A stretch of DNA of 64,000 nucleotides from assembly GCA_946807835.1 (NCBI GenBank), contig CAMPEX010000001.1, forward strand, positions 7,827,001-7,891,000, read 5' to 3'. The notes below the pieces were generated by a model, which was not told the origin of the DNA, searched no databases, and saw only the letters and a program-made list of their open reading frames with translations. Positions within the stretch are counted from its first letter, which is position 1. Each line of letters begins with the position of its first letter. This document shows, in pieces, positions 37,901-50,400 of this stretch. The DNA is from Ailanthus altissimus (taxonomy: Eukaryota; Streptophyta; Magnoliopsida; Sapindales; Simaroubaceae). Both the position numbers and the translations under genes were made by a program.

Positions 37901-39415
37901 GAACATTTAAATATTCTAACCATAGTTAAATAACTTAACCATGGTTAGGTTAACTTTTACTTAACCATTAAATAAGGTTAACTTAACCATATGGTTAACT
38001 CTTAACCATAGTTAAACTAAATTATTTATTTAACAATTAAATAAATAAATATTTATTTGAATTATTTAACAATTAAATAATCATTAAGTGAAATTACATT
38101 TATATCCTTACTAGGTTACTAAGTTAACCTAAAGTGGGTCTTACTATTTAACCATATACTTTAGTTAACTTAATCATAGTAAATTGCTGAATTTTACTGT
38201 ATTGAACTATTCAATACAGTACGTTACCCAAGTGCTCAAAGAGTACATTTCATATTGGGACTTCCAAGGTCCACGCCTGATTCATCAAATGGAACTATTT
38301 CATAAGTTCGTGATCGATGCCCTACGCACAAGTCACAGATGTTACAAATTAGCGTGTTAGATTATATATGTTGAGGTTACTACATATTCGTATAATCCTT
38401 CCGTCATTATATCCTGGATGAGCGGGATATAAATCATTACCATCAAATCCTGATAATTTCATCTGTTAATTTATCTCCAAATTCGTATCTTAATGAACAA
38501 TATACGCAAACACTTTTGGTATAATGTTCAAACATGTAGGAAACTCTTTTTCCAGGTTAATTACTTACAGTCATAAGACTTTATAAGATACAATCTCGAA
38601 GTATCGGATATACAACCCATCTATATAAGCTGGTAGATCCTATATCTATGCACACCAAACTCTATGAGCATCGAACCATACCTAACGGCACATAGTGATC
38701 AAACTATAAAAGGTCTCTAGCATATGTGGAATCAATGTATGGTGGATCTCCCACAAGCCCACCGTGGCGCTCAGGTTGAAAGACCACAAATACTACTCAA
38801 CTCGAGAGGACATTCTTTTGACAGATTCATAGGTTATCTATTAGGGTCCTTGTGAGTCTGTTTAGTATCTAGTCCTAACTGAATACCTGTATGTTTATAT
38901 GAGCTTCTACCAAGCTCATAGTTAACTAAGAATAATCATCTGTATAATATAGATATAGACATACACTAATCTATATTATAGTGTTTCATCGATTGACCCT
39001 CATTGGTGAACATAGATCAGAAACTCTATATTTGAGAAGATACTTATATAATGATATTTCTTAGTATCTATTGCAACTCTTTGCAACTATGTCATTGCAA
39101 GTAGACTCTTAGGTCTTTGTCGCATTATAGATAAATTTTTAACTATTTAGATCTCGCTGACTTTTATAACTTGCTAACTCTTAGTAGTGCTAATTCTTAA
39201 CATTTATAACTATCAGCATTGTTAACCCTTAGCCTTGGTCTAAACTTCTTTAAATCAGATCTGAACTCATTCAGATCATACAATGTCTATAATGTTACAA
39301 GCTTAATTACCATTTAATAAAGGTTATTAGCGATTTAATAAAATATTCATTGTATAAATATTATAAAATAAATATTCATACAAACAGAGGTGGCATGTAA
39401 GCACAAACACTAACA
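34973..39415 (-). mobile_element. Family A solo LTR (minus), itself interrupted
   Basis: On the minus strand it runs from TGTTAGTGTTTGTGC (39415) to CCACTCCCAACA (34973). The target duplication GTTAG is exact on both sides (34968-34972, 39416-39420). Removing the nested copy and its TSD (35647-37901) leaves ~2,188 bp, the same size as the nested LTR. There is no internal region, so it is a solo LTR formed by LTR-LTR recombination. It lies inside the left LTR of the family B element. Confidence 0.9.
35647..37896 (+). mobile_element. Family A solo LTR (plus), complete, 2,250 bp
   Basis: TGTTGGGATTTGTGC...CACAACA with the exact 5-bp target duplication AAAAG on both sides (35642-35646, 37897-37901). 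It is inserted in the opposite orientation into another family A LTR: the host sequence TTTAAATATTCTAACCATAG is found on each side. No internal sequence. A 99-codon minus-strand frame (36080-36379) falls in the most conserved part of the family but has no recognised motif. Confidence 0.95.
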
Positions 39416-39474
39416 GTTAGTTGATGCAATAGGGGTGTCAAACTGAAATGCATGGCTTAATATCCGTAACAAAC

Positions 39475-39486
39475 TGATATCAGAGC
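39475..39486 (+). promoter_or_regulatory. Primer-binding site of the family B element
   Basis: TGATATCAGAGC, one base from TGGTATCAGAGC, the copia-type site complementary to initiator Met tRNA. It lies 3 bp after the left LTR end at 39471. Confidence 0.8.
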
Positions 39487-40894
39487 ATGGGTTGAAGTTC
39501 AGATTGTAGAGTATAAGCAGGAGTGTCAAATTACAGAGCAAAAGTTGTCAACCATGGAGACTCACAAATATAAGGGAGAATAAAAGAGAAGATGGTTCTT
39601 TAAAAAAGAAAAAGATAATAGCCTTATTGAGGAGCTTTGAATTATATCACATTGTGGCAATGGTCGAAAGAAAATGTGTGAAAAGAGTAGTAATGATGAG
39701 AATGTGTTTTCACCATTAAGGGATTGTGGTCATAGTGTCTTCGAGACATGGGAGATCACAATATTGAACTACTCTGGACATCAATATTCTGGAATCTTTA
39801 GAGACCGTAGTCGCAAGAGCCTTAGTTAAGTCAGAGACTTGACTTAAAGACATTGCTAGTGAGCATTGGTGAAGGAGGAATGATGATGATTAGTTTTATA
39901 GAGAGAAATTTTGAATCAATAAGGGAATTTATTAGAAATTGGTGATTCAACAATCTTGTATGGACAATAATTATAAAGAATACCAAGATGAGAGTCATTA
40001 TAAAGTTAAATACGTATTGGGTGTGTACAAGGGATAAGCAAAACAAAAAGCAAAAAGAATGGGGATACTATTCACGATGGTTGCTGTTCTCGGGGTACTA
40101 TTCACGATGGTTGCTGTTCTCAGGGTACTGTTCACTAGTTACTATTTATGCAAAAATTTATGGTATTTCTTATTTTGCCTCAATTAATTTCTTTAAGTGA
40201 GATTAAGACTCTTACAAGTAAAGATTCTTATTTCAACTAAGTTTAGAGTTTCTAAAAGTGTTTATTCATTATATAAACCCTTCTAAATACAAAAGAAAGA
40301 CAAACATTTAAAGTTTTAACATGTAAACCATAAGAAAGAATACAGGAGTTAGGTAAGCACTAAGTGCGTGGTACATTGGGTGTAACATTTTGAAGAGTAT
40401 TTTCTTTTAGTTCTTGAGTGAACAAAAGAAACAGTATAAATCATTTTGGCTTAGATGCTCGAGTTATTATTGTATTTCTTATAAAAAATCTCTTATGAGG
40501 AGATACTAAGAGGTCTTGGAGCAGTCATGGTGATCAATGATAGATATTTAAGGATCTCTATGAGAAATACTATGGTAGTCTATGAGAGATACTTTGAGTA
40601 TTTATGAGATCATTGATGATGTAAGAAGATACTTAGTGATCTATATCAATAATAAGAAATTGAATTATGGATCATCTGTGGACGTAAGGAATTTTGGGCC
40701 GAACCACGTATATCTTATGTCTTGTTGATTGATTTGTTTTTTTTATTTTTATTATTGTGTTGATCTTATGCGTTCTTACTTATGGTGTGAGTTATAGTTT
40801 TTACTATGCATAAAATCAAAGGAATATCAAAGCTATGACTTAATTAATGTCATTGTGATATCAAACTGAAGTGCATGACTTGATGTCCACAACA

Positions 40895-42397
40895 TATATA
40901 TATATATAAATTAGTTTTCCACATTTTATTGTCGATGGTAAAAATATTCTCATATGAAAATTATATATGTTATCAGTACTAATTATATGAAATTAAGATT
41001 TATTTTATTACGATGAAATTTTTCAAGATTTATCAAGTGAAATTAAAAATTTTGACAAATAAAAATCATAATGGTGTAAAGTGTTAACAAAAATGTCAAG
41101 CACTTTCCACCACCCCAATTTGTTAGGTAAAAATGCATAATTGTGTGAAGTGTTTCCCAATTCATGTATTTGTAGAGTAAATTTCAAGCGCTCAATAAAT
41201 TTTTGTCAAGCACCGCTTCGCTTTATACTATTCACCTTGTTCAGTTTTTGAAACTCTTAAGATCAAATCTCATAAACTATATTATATCTAAATATTATTT
41301 TTCGTCTATAAATATTGAGAAAAATACTATAAAAACTTTATGAACACACTCAAATTATTATTAAAATTTAAAAACAAAAAGAATGAATGGCTTGTTGTGT
41401 GAAAAAAAAATATATTAAAGAGAGTCGCTGAACAGGATGAGGTTGATTAAAATAAATGATAAATTGAGGTTGGTTAAAATAATAAAAACTCCAAATTTTG
41501 GTTAAATTCAATTACAAATTTATCAATGAGTTTTTATTTATTTATAAAAGTGTTTTAATACTTGTTTAATATTAAAAAATATATTTAATTAAATTCATTG
41601 AATTATTCTAAATCCTTTACCAAATCAATCAAACTTAAAAAATAAAAATAATATTAAAAACAAAAAGGAGAAAAATAAATAAATAAATAACCACAAAAAC
41701 ATAATGAAAATAATTATAAAGTAAAAATTTATAGAAAGTATTTCAAGACTTGTTTAATATTTAAAAAATTTATTTAATCAAATCCATTTTAATTATTTTA
41801 AATTCTTTAGCAAATCAAATCAAACTTAAAATGATAATTTACTTGTATTAATAACCTACTAATAAAGGTTAACAGTATATTTTTGAAATAAAAATAATGT
41901 TATATATTTTAAATTATATTTTAAATAATAATTTATTAAATAATTATTAAGTGATAAAATAATATAAATTTCACACTTACTTTTGTTTAATGATTATTTA
42001 ATATATCGTTATTTAAAATATAATTTAAAATATAAATTTGACCTTTAGAATGTGATTCGATTGATTCAATTTACTGTTAAGGTGCACTACACCTTCAACA
42101 ATTTAAGTTCAAATAATAAAATGAAGGTAAGAAGTTGGGTTGTTAACGGGAGAGATTTTTTTTATTTAATTTTTTTTATAAAAAATAAAATATAAATTTA
42201 AAATATATAATATTATTTAAAAAATAATAATGACAATAATTGTACAGTAACAGAAATGCCGAGCATAAGCATTCAAGTCTGTCCCATTTCAAGATCTCTT
42301 TCAATTTTCGAAGACACAGCTTGTGATTTGTGAAGCTGCTGAAACAACAAAACTTATATTACTTTTCCTTGAGTCTCTATAAATATATATTTGTGTG

Positions 42398-42428
<31 letters not shown>

Positions 42429-42464
42429 AATCACACTGTGTAAACTTGATTAGATTCATTAGGG
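40895..42464. other. Upstream region of the kelch gene
   Basis: AT-rich. An inverted repeat at about 41898-42035 (ATATTTTAAATTATATTTTA against its complement around 42000) looks like a small MITE. A TATA-like CTATAAATATATA lies at about 42377-42389, 76-88 bp before the ATG, followed by (TA)n at 42398-42421; it is a plausible core promoter only by position. Confidence 0.45.
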
Positions 42465-43945
42465 ATGGGACGCCCATCGGTCGGGAAAAACACGTCGCCA
42501 GCGAGAGTCGTGCTGGCGATATTTATGGTGATTTTAGGGTTAGCATTCATCGCTGATTTGTTCTGGTTTTCTTCTTGTAAATTCAGTTCTTCTTACTTAA
42601 ACATCGCCTACAATCCATCACCTCATAACTCCGTAATATTGCCCAACAACCCACAAAAGGTAATATATTTAGTTTAATTGCTAGCTCAAGTACTTAATTT
42701 TACAGAATTTTGGTTTTTGATCGGAAAATTTAAAAATACATTGTTGGTAATTATGTTGTATGTTGTGGGATTTTTGATGGGTATGTTTTATTTTATTGAT
42801 TGGTACAATTGGGTTGTCTGAAAAGTTAGAAACTTGAGCTTCATTAGTGCTTAAAAAAGTTGATTAAAACCCAAATGGTAAATTTACTTACGGAGGGTAT
42901 TGGTGTTTATTGTGTGATAGTGAGAGCAACAATGTGGAACCCTTTAGGTTAATTAGGTTGCTGGTAGTTTCAAATTATTTCTTGCGAGTTAGATGTTTGT
43001 TGTTAATGGCATCATTTTGTGTTCATAACTCGTTGAGTGCAATTGAGTTCCTGCTAAGTTCCAAAGCAAAGCAATTATACAGAGGATGTTAAGTGCTAAT
43101 GTTGAGCAGGATAAGTTATTTTGATGACATTGTTGATAATTTTTATGTATGTGTGAGCAGTAACATCATTCCATCCTCTTTGTATTGCTAATTGTGTCTC
43201 ATAACTCTTAGTGGTTGGTAAAAGCTTAATTGTGCCCAAAGAGATTGATAAGAAATATGGACAAGTATAAATTTCTTTAGATGGTTTGTAAATGCAGGCA
43301 AGTAATGGCGAAGTTACAGTTTGAATTATCCTTGACCTTAATAAACATTACTTTCAAAATCAATTATACTTGTTGAATTTGAAAGTGTGCTATTTTCCTA
43401 GGGTGATGCATGTGCAATGTGTTCATTACAACACAATTTATGTATCTCATACATATATATTGAGCGGAATCGAAAATCTAATTTTCTAAAGAAACAAACA
43501 CATTTATATAAGTCTATTACACTTAATGAGATTAAGATTGAGAAATTACTTTGTTAAGCCTTTGAAATTTAGGTTTTAAACTTGAATCCACTTTGAATTG
43601 CAGTTGTTGGCAATTTTAAAACTCAACTAGGTAGATTTGAGTCTCTAGAATGGCAGCTTCAATTCCAGCAAATTGTGTTTAACACTTATGCATAAAACTA
43701 AGTTAAACATTTTAACGTAGATTAATAGGTTTCAAATGAGATGAGATTGATATTTGTTTGTGAACTTAGCAACTCTTGCTAAACAAAACAATCCCACACC
43801 ATCAAAAAACAAGATGAAGAAGAAGTTTTAATTTCAACACTTGAAAAAACTCTTTCTTTCCCCCTTAGCTTGCCGAGCCAATTCCCCAAGAACAAAATGA
43901 AATAATTTCATTTCATTTTATAAGCTATTTGCTTCTTTTGATTAG

Positions 43946-44220
43946 CCAACATTCTTTCCTACCTTGCATGGCTAACCATAGTTTAGCCATTCTCAAATGT
44001 TAACTTATTTATTTAATAACAATTAAAACATGTGTCATTTTTTTTTTTCTATTTGTTAATTCCCTCTTTAGTTATCCAATGAGCCAACATTCTTTCCTAC
44101 CTTGCATGGCTAACCATAGTTTAGCTATTCTCAAACATTAACTTATTTATTTAATAACAATTAAAACATGTGTCATTTTTTTTTTCTATTTGTTAATTCC
44201 CTCTTTAGTTATCTAATGAG
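43946..44220. repeat. 137-bp tandem duplication in the family A LTR
   Basis: Two nearly identical units (43946-44083, 44084-44220) both start CCAACATTCTTTCCTACCTT. The other copy of this LTR region (46600-47467) has one unit only, so the duplication is private to this copy. Confidence 0.9.
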
Positions 44221-45449
44221 CAAAGGCCCCACCACTATGCTTGCCATGGCCATTCTTCTTTGTTTATTTGTTTTTTTGACTAAATTAATAATTAATTAAA
44301 CAAAGAATTTTGTTTTAATTTAATAAGGTTGCTTGTTATATAAGCAAGGGCAATTTGGCCAATTCAAGATCAAACAATCTATAGTAAAATTTTTGTTACT
44401 TGTCATCATCCTATTAGTCAACAACTCTTATTAGCTAATTAAGTCTTGACAAGTGCACAACCCTAGGGATCCTAAAACAACTATTCAATTTGCTGAAATT
44501 TACTAGATCGAATTATTTAATCTAGTATGCTACCGCAGTGCACAACGAGTACACTTATATTGTGGGACTCTTTAGGTTTATGCCCAGTTTGTCACATGAA
44601 ACTCCTTTATACATCCGTGAACAATGCCCCATGCACATGTTACGGATATTAAAAAGTGGCACGTTAGATCATACAAGTTAATATCATAACATATATGTAT
44701 AATCTCTCCGTCACTTATATCCTAGAAGAGTAGAGATATAGATTATCATTGCCAAATCTCTATTTGCTCATCTGCGAACTTTTCTTTAAATTTGTATTTT
44801 TGTAAATGATATATGCAAACATTTTTCAATATTTTTTATTCCACCAAAAACTCTTTTTCAGGTTTACTGCTTATGGTCATAAGACTTTCTAAAATATAAT
44901 TTCAAAGTATTAGGATATACAATTCATCTATGTGAGTTAACGGATCCCATATCTATGCATACTGGACTCTATGAGTATCAGACCATAGCCAATGACATGT
45001 AGCAATTAGATCATGAAAGGTCTTTGACATCCGTAGTATCAAAGTATGATGGATCACTCTCAAACCCACCGTGGCGCTCAAATCAATGGACCACAAATAC
45101 TATTCAACTCGAGGAGCCCAATGCCACGGCGTTGGCACTGTTCACTCCAATAGTATTTTTAAAGTGTTTAAAACATGCATGTGGCATTTATTTATGCATT
45201 AATAAGAGTTATTCGACTGCATTATAAACTGGGATAATTTGTTTATACTAGTAACCACAATGGAAGCTCTACTGTTAGGGGTTAGTTGTGTTTGCACAAA
45301 ACAAATAACTGATTGAGAATCACCTCCTCATGAGATGGGGACAAATATTCAAAAATCTCTCTTAATCAGATCGAATAGTGTTTCATTATGAAATAATGTT
45401 ACACAATGGTCCGTCTTGTCAATACGGTGTTAGACGGGACATTACAGTT

Positions 45450-45750
45450 TTTTCCAATATCACTAAAGTGTGAGGGATTTGATTAGTGTGATTTGGATTA
45501 TGCTGGTTAAAAATAAGATGAGGCAAATATATGTGAAAGTATTGTTTTAGATCGCTAAAGTGTGCAGGTACTATTGATAACATATATTTGATTATTGATA
45601 AGTTAATTTGAAATACACTTATCCTAAATCGCTAAAGTATGCGGATAAAGTGTATTTAGGATTAATAGTAAGAGTTGCATGATATGCACTTGACAAGAGT
45701 TGTTTATCTTATAGGTTTATAAAAGCCAAGATTGCTAAAGTGTATGGCAA
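45450..45750 (+). repeat. Four spaced copies of an ATCGCTAAAGTGTGCGG-like motif
   Basis: Copies: ATCACTAAAGTGTGAGG (~45460), ATCGCTAAAGTGTGCAGG (~45549), ATCGCTAAAGTATGCGG (~45625), ATTGCTAAAGTGTATGG (~45732). They lie in the untranslated leader before the copia gag, 75-110 bp apart. Confidence 0.75.
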
Positions 45751-45964
45751 GAGTAAAATACCAATGGGTCTACTTCTCGTTGTATAGTTTAAAGAGTTTA
45801 TACTATCGTTATCCTATTTGAAAGATTAAAGGGATTAAGTAAAGCAGTAAAGAGGTTTTTAAATTAAAAAATGTAGAAATATTATACTCATGATCTTAAA
45901 CGTTATTTATTAGTGATTAAAATATTTCGCTAACATTTTTTTTATTTTGTCTTGTGAAGATACA

Positions 45965-46590
45965 ATGGCCTCAAGCAACTCGTTGGTACGCATACTTGAT
46001 GCATACCAACTCAAGGTTGCCAAGAATTATGCTGACTGGCTGATGAATGGTTCTGGATTCTGAAAAGCTTAAGTATATGATTGATCAATCACTGCCCCAA
46101 GGTGTTTTTGATGATGCCGCCCCAAAGGAGAGGGAGACATCAGAAATGATTGGATGATGATTTGAAAGTCAAATCTTACATACTCACCTCGATGTCTACG
46201 GAGCTGCAGAGAGAGCATGTTCACATGGATAGTGCTAGCGGTTTAATGCTCCATCTAAAGGAGCTATTTGGCGACCGACCTCAAAATGAATCTATTGTGT
46301 TGCCAAATTGTTCTTTCAGGCTAGACTTCTAGAGGGCAGTCCTGCAAGCCCCCATGAACTCAAGATCATTTCTTATATTGAGAAGTTGGAAACTATGGAC
46401 ATTGTGCTGAACAACTTATTAGGGAATAATTTGATTCTCCAGTCTCTTCTGGGATCTTTCACTCAGTTCATCATGAACTTTAATATGTAAAGATTGATCT
46501 CAACTTATGTTGAGTTGCACAATATGTTGAAGACAGCTCTGGAGGACATGATGCTTAGGGTGCTTCATCTTCTACCCTGAAGGATTTTAG
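45965..46590 (+). pseudogene. Ty1/copia gag relic of family A
   Basis: Opens with ATGGCCTCAAGC and reads ILDAYQLKVAKNYADWL, then after stops and shifts VKSYILTSMSTELQREHVHM, HLKELFGDR, ARLLEGSPASPHELKI and NNLILQSLLGSFTQFIMNF. This is the copia gag (UBN2-type) order: CYILASMS.ELQ.QH..M, L.ELFG, then LQSLP.SF.QF..NY. It ends at about 46590 where LTR sequence begins; the zinc knuckle and all of pol are deleted. It assigns family A to Ty1/copia. Confidence 0.8.
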
Positions 46591-47356
46591 GAAGCCTAAT
46601 TAAATTAAAGCAAATTTTTTTTGTTTAATTAATTATTAATTTGGTCAAAAAGATAAATAAATAAGGAAGAATGGCCATGGCATGACAAGCATGGTGGTGG
46701 GGCCTTTGCTTGTTGGACAATTAAAGAGGGAAATTGACAAATAAAAGAAATGAATGGCACATGTTTTAATTGTTATTAAACAAATAAGCCAACATTTGAG
46801 AATGGCTAAGATGTGGCGAGCAATGTAAGATAGGGAAGAATGTTGACTAATCAAAAGAAGCAAATGGCTTATAAAATGAAATGAAATTGTTTCATTTTGC
46901 TTTTGGGGAATTGGTTTAGCAAGCTAAGAGAGAACGAAAGAATTTTTTCAAGTGTTGAAATTAAAACTTTTTGTTCATCTTGTTTTTGGAAGGTTAGCCA
47001 TTTGTGAGCTTAAAGAGAGTGGGATTGTTTTGTTTAGCAAGAGTTGCTAAGTTCATAAACAAATATCAATCTCATCTCATTTTAAACATATTAATCTAGG
47101 TTAAAGTGTTTAGCCTAGTTTTGTATTTAAGTGTTAAACACAATTTGCTGGAATTGAAGTTGCCATTCTAAAGGCTCAAACCTACTTAGTTGAGTTCTAG
47201 AATTGCCAACGATTGCGTTTTAAGGTGGACTCAGGTTTTGAACTCAAATTCTAAAGGCTTAACAAGGTTATTTCTCAATCTTAAACTCATTAAGTGTAAT
47301 GGATTTAATTAAATGTGTTTGTTACTTTAGGAAATTAGATTTTCGGTTTCGCTGCG

Positions 47357-47400
<44 letters not shown>

Positions 47401-47468
47401 TGCATAAATTGTGTTGTAATGAATGCATTGCACATACATGCACCTTAGGAAAATAGTACACTTTTAAT

Positions 47469-47480
47469 TGGTATCAGAGC
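47469..47480 (+). promoter_or_regulatory. Copia primer-binding site at a chimeric junction
   Basis: TGGTATCAGAGC follows the LTR end, but the sequence after it (CATAGCCAGTAAC) is inverted LTR, not leader. In the intact LTR this place reads GAGTATCAGACCATAGCC (44973-44990), so the two sequences share TATCAGA at the join. Confidence 0.8.
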
Positions 47481-50400
47481 ATAGCCAGTAACACACAACG
47501 GTCAGACCATGAAAGGTCTTTGACATCTGTGGAACTAAAGTATGGTGGATCACTCACATACCCACTGTGGCGCTTAAGTCAAAGAACCACAAATACTACT
47601 CAACTTGAGAAGACCTGCCATTGACGGTTTCATAAGATGTCTATTGGAAGTTCTCGTGAGTTGTTCAGTATCTTGTCCTCACTGAATACTCTCATGTCTA
47701 TATAAGCTTCCACTAAACTTATGATCTGTTAAGACTAACCATCTGGACCATTCAGATATAGACATATACTGATTTATATAAAATAGTTTCACCAATAAAC
47801 CCGCATTGATAAAGATAGATCAGGAATACGGGGTTTAAAAACATACTTGCATAATGACATTTACTAGCACCATTTGCAACTATGTTATTACTAATATATT
47901 CTCAGGTCTTTGTCCTATTTTAGACAAGACTCTAACTCTTTAGATTTCGTTAACTCTTATAACGTGCTAATTCTTAGCGCTTATAACTCTTAGCACTGAT
48001 TTAAACTCCTTTAGACCAGATTTAAATTCCTTTAGATCATACAATGTCTGAAGCGTTACAAGTATCTTACCATTTAATAAATATAATTAGCGATTTAATA
48101 AAATGATGATTGTATAAATATTAAAAATAAATATTCATACAAATGGGATGACACGTAAGCACAAACCCTAATAGAATTTTGCTTATGCTTCAATGAATTG
48201 ATTACAAAATGTGGGGAAATCAATGATGTGTCCAATAGTTTATACACTGTCCAGAATGACTGTGATTTACACTAGAAGTTCAAATTTCTAGATGTTATAT
48301 TGTATGTGATTTGGAGTTTTTACTAAATTCTAGTCACCCAACATATCCTAGCATAATTATATGCTTATGATGTTTGATTGGACTGGCTTTTCACTTTTAA
48401 AAATTCAACATCACATTTGTTCTTGAATTTTGAATGACTAGTTATTTACAGAAGAAATCTTTGGGAACAATAAATTGAAATTTAATTCTTTGACTTTGGA
48501 ATATCCATGATTTAGCTTGAAATTATAAGTCACGGTATGTATAATCTATTGTATTTATTGTCTAAATTTGGTTATTTTTTCTGGTTTCTGTGACTTATAA
48601 TCTATTATATTTATTGTCTAAGTTTGGTTGATTTTTCTGGTTTTAGAAACTAGAACATTGGCCCGTCATTTTTATTTTTGCTGCAAGTTTTCAATTGGGT
48701 TTGTTTGATTAAGGAGAAAAGTTAGGAAAAGAAAACTTATTTACTTGTTTTAGAACCTTGAAACTAATGCCAGCTGCATAATTTGTAGGGGGAATCTGTT
48801 GAAGTTAGAAATAATAATAAGGATGTTGTTGCTAAGAGGATCTTACCAGCTACATTTCAAGATTTACCTGCACCAGAATTGAAATGGGAAAAGATGGCAA
48901 CAGCACCAGTGCCTCGTCTAGATGGGGCCGCAATACAGATTAAGAATCTTCTTTATGTGTTTGCTGGATATGGAACCATTGATTATGTGAGAAGCTTTCT
49001 ACTTTATCTGGTGCTTTGGTGTTTGGAGTTGATTGGGGATTTACATAGCTTTCTTAATTGTTCAGAGTCTGACTTTTCCCCCCCTTTTTCTCCCCAAACA
49101 CCCTTCCACCCTCTCTTAAATATGAAATTAAGTTCCTTGTTCCACCGAGAAAAGTTGATTTTTTTTATTAGTTATTATAGGTTTTTATTTTATTTTCAAC
49201 TGAGAATTTCTCTGGGGCATCAATAGCTTATTTCATATTCTTAGTTGATATAGGTGTTAAAAGAGGATGTTATTTGGGGTTTACATAACAAGCTTCTTAA
49301 GCCTTCGGGAGTTCTATCCCTTGCCAACTGTTCACTGCCTCTGATCCTGCTCATATTTCACATTATTTTCAACTCCTGTACCTGCTCTTGCTTGAATTTC
49401 TGGCATATTAATATATCTGTTCTTTTAACTATTCATAGGTGCATTCACATGTTGATATCTACAATTTCAAGGATAATACATGGGGAGGAAGATTTGATAT
49501 GCCTAAAGAAATGGCCCATTCACATTTAGGAATGGTAACTGATGGTAGATATATCTATGTAGTTACAGGACAGTACGGTCCGCAATGCAGAGGGCCTACT
49601 GCAGTACATTTGTGCTTGATACCGAGACAAAGAAATGGCAGGACTTGCCCCCGTTACCAGTTCCTCGGTATGTGTGCTCCTATATCCTATTACCATTCAA
49701 AAACAATCTGTAAGTCCTTGTTCTAGAGAAACTCTCCTTTCATGTTTTGTTGATTTTGCATTAAGAAACAAATAAGTTCTTATCTAGTTTCTGCTCATTT
49801 GGAGCTTTTATTTCTCATACTTATTAATCGCATATGTGGGTTAATGTTTGTTTTACTCTATTCAATCCCTTGATTTAAGCTCTTCATTTCTAGTCTCAAG
49901 TGTATTTTGTATAAAGGGAGAATTATTGAGGAAGAGTTGAATTCTAACCTCTCCTTTTGATATACTCTTGCATTAAATATATTATCAACTTGTGTTGTGT
50001 GCATACAGATCAGTTATTTGCAGAAAGGATAATGCATTTAAACGTTGTTCTTTCTTGTAGTTCCATCATCCCGAATTTTTTCTTCTAAATCATTAATAGT
50101 CAATAAGCATTTATTGCTAATTTTGACTTCATAATCGTTCTTACAATTTAAATTCCAGCACAAAGACAAAATAGCGCCTACAACCACGGGCATAAATTAG
50201 ACATTAAATATAGTTAAAATACATAGATGCATTAGTTGTGGCTTTTGTGAAAGTTTCTACAATTCTCAAAGTTGACTATGATTTGGACAGAGTGTTATAC
50301 TTTCTTTTGTTAATGATATTCTTCTGAATATACATAGATATTCTAAAATACAAACTTAATTTTGTAGTCTGTAAATTAAGTACAACTTGGCTTACCTTTT

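Larger units (their letters stand above)
34660..40894 (+). mobile_element. Family B LTR element, tiny interior, interrupted 5' LTR
   Basis: The right LTR is 39930-40894 (965 bp; TATTAGAAATTGG...CCACAACA). The left LTR survives as 34660-34972 plus 39416-39471, which together match 40530-40894. Between the two parts sits the family A solo LTR at 34973-39415. The interior (39472-39929) is only ~460 bp: a Met-tRNA primer-binding site (39475-39486) then non-coding sequence, so the element is a non-autonomous LTR element. The first ~600 bp of the left LTR are missing. Confidence 0.8.
43380..48173 (-). mobile_element. Rearranged family A insertion in kelch intron 1
   Basis: Target duplication GAATT is exact on both sides (43375-43379, 48174-48178). 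The outer parts are one family A LTR on the minus strand: 47472-48173 is its 5' ~700 bp and 43380-45115 its 3' part. Between them, 45116-47471 is on the plus strand: leader, copia gag (45965-46590), then the 3' part of another family A LTR (about 46595-47467) ending in primer-binding site TGGTATCAGAGC (47469-47480). A ~141-bp LTR segment is present at both edges of this inner block (44975-45115 and 47472-47612). No protease, integrase or reverse transcriptase is present. Confidence 0.8.
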
